Part shown: piece by piece, positions 60,985 to 64,000 of the stretch
How positions within the stretch are numbered: position 1 is the first letter of the stretch
How the letters are laid out: the number at the start of each line of letters is the position of its first letter
Source: Mya arenaria
Lineage: Eukaryota > Mollusca > Bivalvia > Myida > Myidae
DNA length: 64,000 nt
Assembly: GCF_026914265.1 (NCBI RefSeq)
Contig: NC_069138.1
Span: 29,079,262-29,143,261, forward strand
Direction of reading: 5' to 3'
Program-made: the position numbers and the translations under genes
Notes under the pieces: generated by a model
Database searches by the model: none
Seen by the model: only the letters and a program-made list of their open reading frames with translations
Told to the model about the DNA's origin: nothing

Positions 60985-61289
60985 TGCACCAGTCAATTGT
61001 AACCACGGCCCCTCAGGTCCGGGGGTATACCGGGGATATCCGAGATAATGGGCCGTGTTTTTACCTTCCAGGTGGTCGCGCAGTGCTACGTGAATGCAGG
61101 TGGTTTTGTCTTCGCGCCCAAAATAGCGGGGAATGGGCTATCCTATGGTCCCTGTGGTGTGGGGGCATTTGGCAGGGATTTTACCAGCAGTTCGTCTACG
61201 CAGGGCGGAGATTTTAACCGGGCTTGGCTGGACCGAAAGTTAAAGTCCCCGCTAATCCCTGGGGGCAGTTGTTACAATTGACTGGTGCA
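60985..61289. mobile_element. GC-rich MITE with TTA target duplication
   Basis: Terminal inverted repeats TGCACCAGTCAATTGTAAC at the left and GTTACAATTGACTGGTGCA at the right (19 bp perfect), continuing imperfectly into CCACGGCCCC and GGGGGCAGTT. TTA at 60982-60984 and 61290-61292 is the target duplication. Length is 305 bp. The interior is far more GC-rich than its surroundings and opens two overlapping frames of about 80 codons with no known domain. TTA duplication and length fit a Harbinger-type or similar non-autonomous element. Perfect ends indicate a recent insertion. Confidence 0.9.
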
Positions 61290-61498
61290 TTACACAAAGG
61301 CGTATAGTTCTTCAATGTTTTCATGTCGTCTGCTTCTAAGCATCAGTGGTTAGGCCTCACTTTGTTTATGACGTAATTTCTGGTTGAGAACTGCACATGT
61401 GCGCTTTCGATTGAATGATGTCAATGACGTGGTAATTAATTTTATTATACCTCACTTCTATCGAACATATGGTAAAAACACCAGGGCAATATTTTCGA

Positions 61499-61550
61499 CT
61501 ATCACCCCGCACTATCACCCTCTGCCGCACTATCACCCTCTGACGTCATG
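61499..61550. promoter_or_regulatory. Short CACTATCACCCTCTG repeat and perfect CRE
   Basis: CGCACTATCACCCTCTG occurs twice in tandem and ends in TGACGTCA at 61541-61548, the consensus cAMP-response element. CGCCGCCATGTTGG at about 61577 resembles a YY1 site. These lie about 200 bases upstream of the candidate exon at 61776. Confidence 0.35.
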
Positions 61551-61775
61551 AAATTGAAAATACGCTACAAATACGCCGCCATGTTGGATTTGTATGTGAA
61601 AAATTATGATTAATATAAAACTGGCATTGCAACCTTAAAATGCACTAATTATCCTCACTTCTATAGAACATATGCAATTGGCAATACGGTACAAATACGG
61701 GATTTACTGATAGTATTTTACTTAAAGCCTGTATCACCTGAGCGCTTTGTTTACCAGCCGACAATTCTTGCCAAA

Positions 61776-61809
61776 ATGGCAGCAAGATTTGCAGCTGTCA
61801 GTGAAAATG
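61776..61809 (+). CDS. Possible orphan first coding exon (MAARFAAVSEN)
   Basis: ATG in CCAAAATGGCAGC opens 11 codons followed by a GT donor (AATG/GTATTT). The peptide MAARFAAVSEN resembles, from memory, starts of KIAA1958/QRICH1-like (Crypton-related) proteins that are abundant in bivalves. No downstream exon was found in the window. It could be chance or the remnant of a lost element. Confidence 0.25.
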
Positions 61810-61860
61810 GTATTTTTAGTCTTTAAAATACTACAGTTTTTGTTCGGTATAATAAAATAG

Positions 61861-61991
61861 ATATTGACTGACTTGAGGGTGACAGTGATTATTGTCAACC
61901 TTCAGAAAAACTGTCAACCTCGGCTTCACCTCGGTCGACGGTATTAACCTCAGGTTGACAATATGCACTGTCACCCTCAAGGCAGTCAATA
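61861..61991. repeat. Hairpin element, TTGACTGACTTGAGGGTGAC
   Basis: ATATTGACTGACTTGAGGGT continuing into GACAGTGATTATTGTCAACC is mirrored by GGTTGACAATATGCACTGTC continuing into ACCCTCAAGGCAGTCAATAT. The loop GTCAACCTCGGCTTCACCTC is itself partly palindromic. Complete 131-bp fold-back unit. Confidence 0.85.
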
Positions 61992-62217
61992 TTTATATAA
62001 TGTTATACTTATTTTCTAAGTATTTTCTAAAAAGAAACACATTATATTAAAATGCAATTTTAAGGTTTCGAAACACCAAATTTCAGAAAAAGATTGAAGT
62101 CTAATTACAAACTAAGTAAGGACTTTTCGGACAACTCATTGGACTGTTAATACTGATTAAATACTGTCTTACTTGATTCCAGGATTTATAAATAGTGCAT
62201 TATCATATTGGACTCAT

Positions 62218-62400
62218 TTTACTTTAATGATAAAAACAACAAGAAAAAAACCCGCATAGGTACGGACAAAAAAGATAATAATTATTATAAGCCTTTATAA
62301 ATGTTGATTTTCTATTTGATAGCTACGTGGTCACTAATTCTCAAGTTAAAATAGCGCCCAAATATCGCTTTTGATTTTTATTTGTAGCTATATCACATGC
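62218..62400. repeat. Second copy of the 60680-60860 repeat
   Basis: TTTACTTTAATGATAAAAAC, GATAGCTACGTGGTCACTAA and AAATATCGCTTTTGATTTTT align to the first copy. Confidence 0.65.
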
Positions 62401-62704
62401 AGTTTTTGGATTTGATCGTGAAAGTCAAATAAATTTAACATGGTAATGCTTTGAAATAAAAATAAAACTCGAACACCACTGAAACCAAATAAAAAAATTA
62501 TACTATAATTCTATTTTTTCTGCAATTTCGAAATCATAGAATTAAATAATGATAAAATTAGTGTTTTCAAAAGCATTTCTAGGAAAGCTTTTTTTTTATT
62601 CAAAAACATGAGTACTGTGTCAATTCTTCTAGTCGTATAACCTCCGTTATTTGAATATAATTGTGTTTGCGGTTTAACATATTTCTGGTCGATAATTGAT
62701 GATT

Positions 62705-62883
62705 TATGACTCAAAGTGTTACTAACGCTTTAAGAAAATTGAAATTTTCGGCTGCCTATCCAACAATGCACATATGTCCTATTTTGAGTTATATGAAATG
62801 AATGCATTCAAGCATATCAGCTGATTCTGATACAGAAATTTACAAAATGTCAAAATTGTCAATCTGTGAAAATGTAGCTTTAA
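62705..62883. mobile_element. Fold-back MITE, copy G (right half only)
   Basis: From GTTACTAACGCTTTAAG to GTCAATCTGTGAAAATGTAG and CTTTAA; CAGCTGATTCTGATACAG ties it to the subfamily of copies D and F. The left half is missing. Confidence 0.65.
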
Positions 62884-63213
62884 AGTGTGTAGCTTGCTCT
62901 AATTTCTCTGTTGCGTTGGATGGCCGTTCACACAACATAGTGTCAACCGCAAACATATTTATAAACAAATGTACTACTTTCTTATTTTGAATTATTCTCC
63001 GAAACGGGACAGACATATCTTATAATGGCTTGAACATTTACTTTTAATATGGTTCAAGATAATACATTCATTTGTTTCTGTTAACGTAAAAAAATATATG
63101 GAAATGAACGATTATATACGAACGGTTGTGGTAATGACCTTTCATAATCATGGTTAGTGCCGTGTGATTTTTGCGGCTTTTATGTAAGCCGCAGTGCATG
63201 AGGAATAGTTGTT
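62884..63213. other. No gene seen
   Basis: AT-rich unassigned sequence. Confidence 0.4.
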
Positions 63214-63290
63214 GACCTCCGCGAAAGCTCAGTGATTGAGCGTTCGCTTCGGGTGTGAATGGTCGCGGGTTAAAATCTGGGCCCCGTTAA
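63214..63290 (+). repeat. tRNA-derived SINE head
   Basis: CCGCGAAAGCTCAGTGATTG resembles a pol III A box region and GTCGCGGGTTAAAATCTGGG a degenerate B box at the spacing of a tRNA gene. The anticodon arm is not convincing and no 3' CCA-adjacent acceptor stem closes, so this is a SINE head rather than a working tRNA. Confidence 0.55.
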
Positions 63291-63557
63291 GTGTCTGCAG
63301 TGAGTGTGAAGAAGAGCGATACGTCTCCCAGATAATCAGATATTGCGTAAATGTTGTTCGATTCAGAGTGGAATGATTAAATGCTAACTATATTAGTGTT
63401 TGGCACGAAATGCCTTTATACTAGCCTGTGCAAGCTTCTGAAAAACCGCTCAACAAAACATTGTCAAGACTATGACTTAATTTGGCGGTTGTTTTCGTCA
63501 GTAGCTTCCTAAGTGTATCAATGTGAATCTCACTAGTGATCCATTCACCAGAGACCC

Positions 63558-63905
63558 TTTAAGCTGCACTCTCACAGATTTTCAGACTGTATTAACACTT
63601 GTTTTGTCTCAGAATCGGCTGATTTAGTCACCAACGCCTTAAAATCAGTCATGTTATATAAATCACAATATAACACATATCAATTGTTTGGTAAAATGCC
63701 GAAAATTGCATTTTTTATAAAGCGTTAGTAATGCTGTTAGCCATAAAACATTAATTTTCGAACGTAAATATGATAAACTGGTATCTGATCTTTTGTCAAC
63801 AGTTTGATATCACTGGTTTTCAGACATTTAAGCAAACATTGGCTCATCAAAGGCAAAACATATAAAATGTGTCAAATCGATAACTCTGTGAGGGTGCAGC
63901 TTTAA
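63558..63905. mobile_element. Fold-back MITE, copy F (second subfamily)
   Basis: Near complete: TTTAAGCTGCACTCTCACAG at the left and CTCTGTGAGGGTGCAGCTTT at the right, with TCTCAGAATCGGCTGATTTA inside and the mirrored ACTGGTATCTGATCTTTTGT block. Length 348 bp. Confidence 0.9.
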
Positions 63906-64000
63906 GAAAAACGGTTTTACAATAAAAGAAACGTGTAATTAAAAAAAGTTTAACTCTAATACAGGCTTGAGCAATATGCAGAGATCCGATTTCGTGGGGG

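Noticed and set aside
60963-61281. Two frames of about 80 codons as genes
   Set aside because: They lie inside a MITE bounded by perfect TIRs and show no domain; kept only as a finding to test.
1-64000. LTR retrotransposon, Polinton or viral copy
   Set aside because: I saw no paired long terminal repeats, integrase, protease, capsid or envelope signature in the window.

Overview
This 64 kb window is AT-rich, intron-rich animal DNA, most likely from a bivalve mollusc. No species can be proven from it. The reasons are spliced genes with GT-AG introns, a local family of invertebrate-type alpha-1,2-fucosyltransferases, and interspersed repeats of a style I associate with bivalve genomes: fold-back MITEs, the 'AGGTCA' tandem repeat, a Harbinger element, a Penelope-like fragment and a ZMYM1-like hAT. 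There are no operons and no bacterial features.

The host gene content is one cluster of four two-exon GT11 (galactoside 2-alpha-L-fucosyltransferase-like) copies. Copy 1 (minus) has exon 1 at 11616-10908 and exon 2 at 4694-4276. Copy 2 (minus, pseudogene) has exon 1 at 36889-36211 and an exon 2 remnant at 33144-32799. Copy 3 (minus) has exon 1 at 47885-47249 and exon 2 at 41658-41240. Copy 4 (plus) has exon 1 at 55511-56189 and exon 2 at 57155-57573. In the three intact copies the single coding intron is phase 1 and exon 2 is exactly 419 nt. Joined products are about 375, 351 and 365 residues: type II Golgi proteins with a short cytoplasmic tail, signal anchor, N-glycosylated stem, GGAGN loop, HVRRGD motif and GTFGWWGAWLSGG motif. 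Copies 2 and 3 are tandem segmental duplicates that share flanks, intron blocks and a 69-bp minisatellite that repeats the exon-1 splice donor. Copies 3 and 4 are head to head.

Layout: 1-509, 106-bp tandem repeat; 4.1-11.6 kb, copy 1, whose intron holds one arm of a roughly 2 kb inverted repeat whose other arm lies upstream of exon 1 (12.7-14.7 kb); 15.4-16.6 kb, Penelope-like RT fragment and an associated repeat; 19718-25914, a complete-ended PIF/Harbinger transposon (17-bp TIRs, CTG target duplication) with convergent transposase and Myb/SANT-like genes, the transposase lacking a recognisable last exon; 26-30 kb, fold-back elements and a tandem repeat packed with nuclear-receptor half-sites; 30.8-48.7 kb, the tandem duplication carrying copies 2 and 3, with a decayed hAT in the copy 3 intron; 48.7-55.4 kb, repeats; 55.5-57.6 kb, copy 4; 58-64 kb, a 5'-truncated LINE, a GC-rich TTA-flanked MITE, hairpin elements, a possible orphan first exon and a tRNA-derived SINE head.

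No wholly new gene system was found. The most unusual items are the donor-duplicating 69-bp minisatellite, the large inverted repeat bracketing exon 1 of copy 1, the ERE/DR1 repeat array and the structure of the Harbinger element. All family calls come from reading translated motifs by eye. No database search was run.
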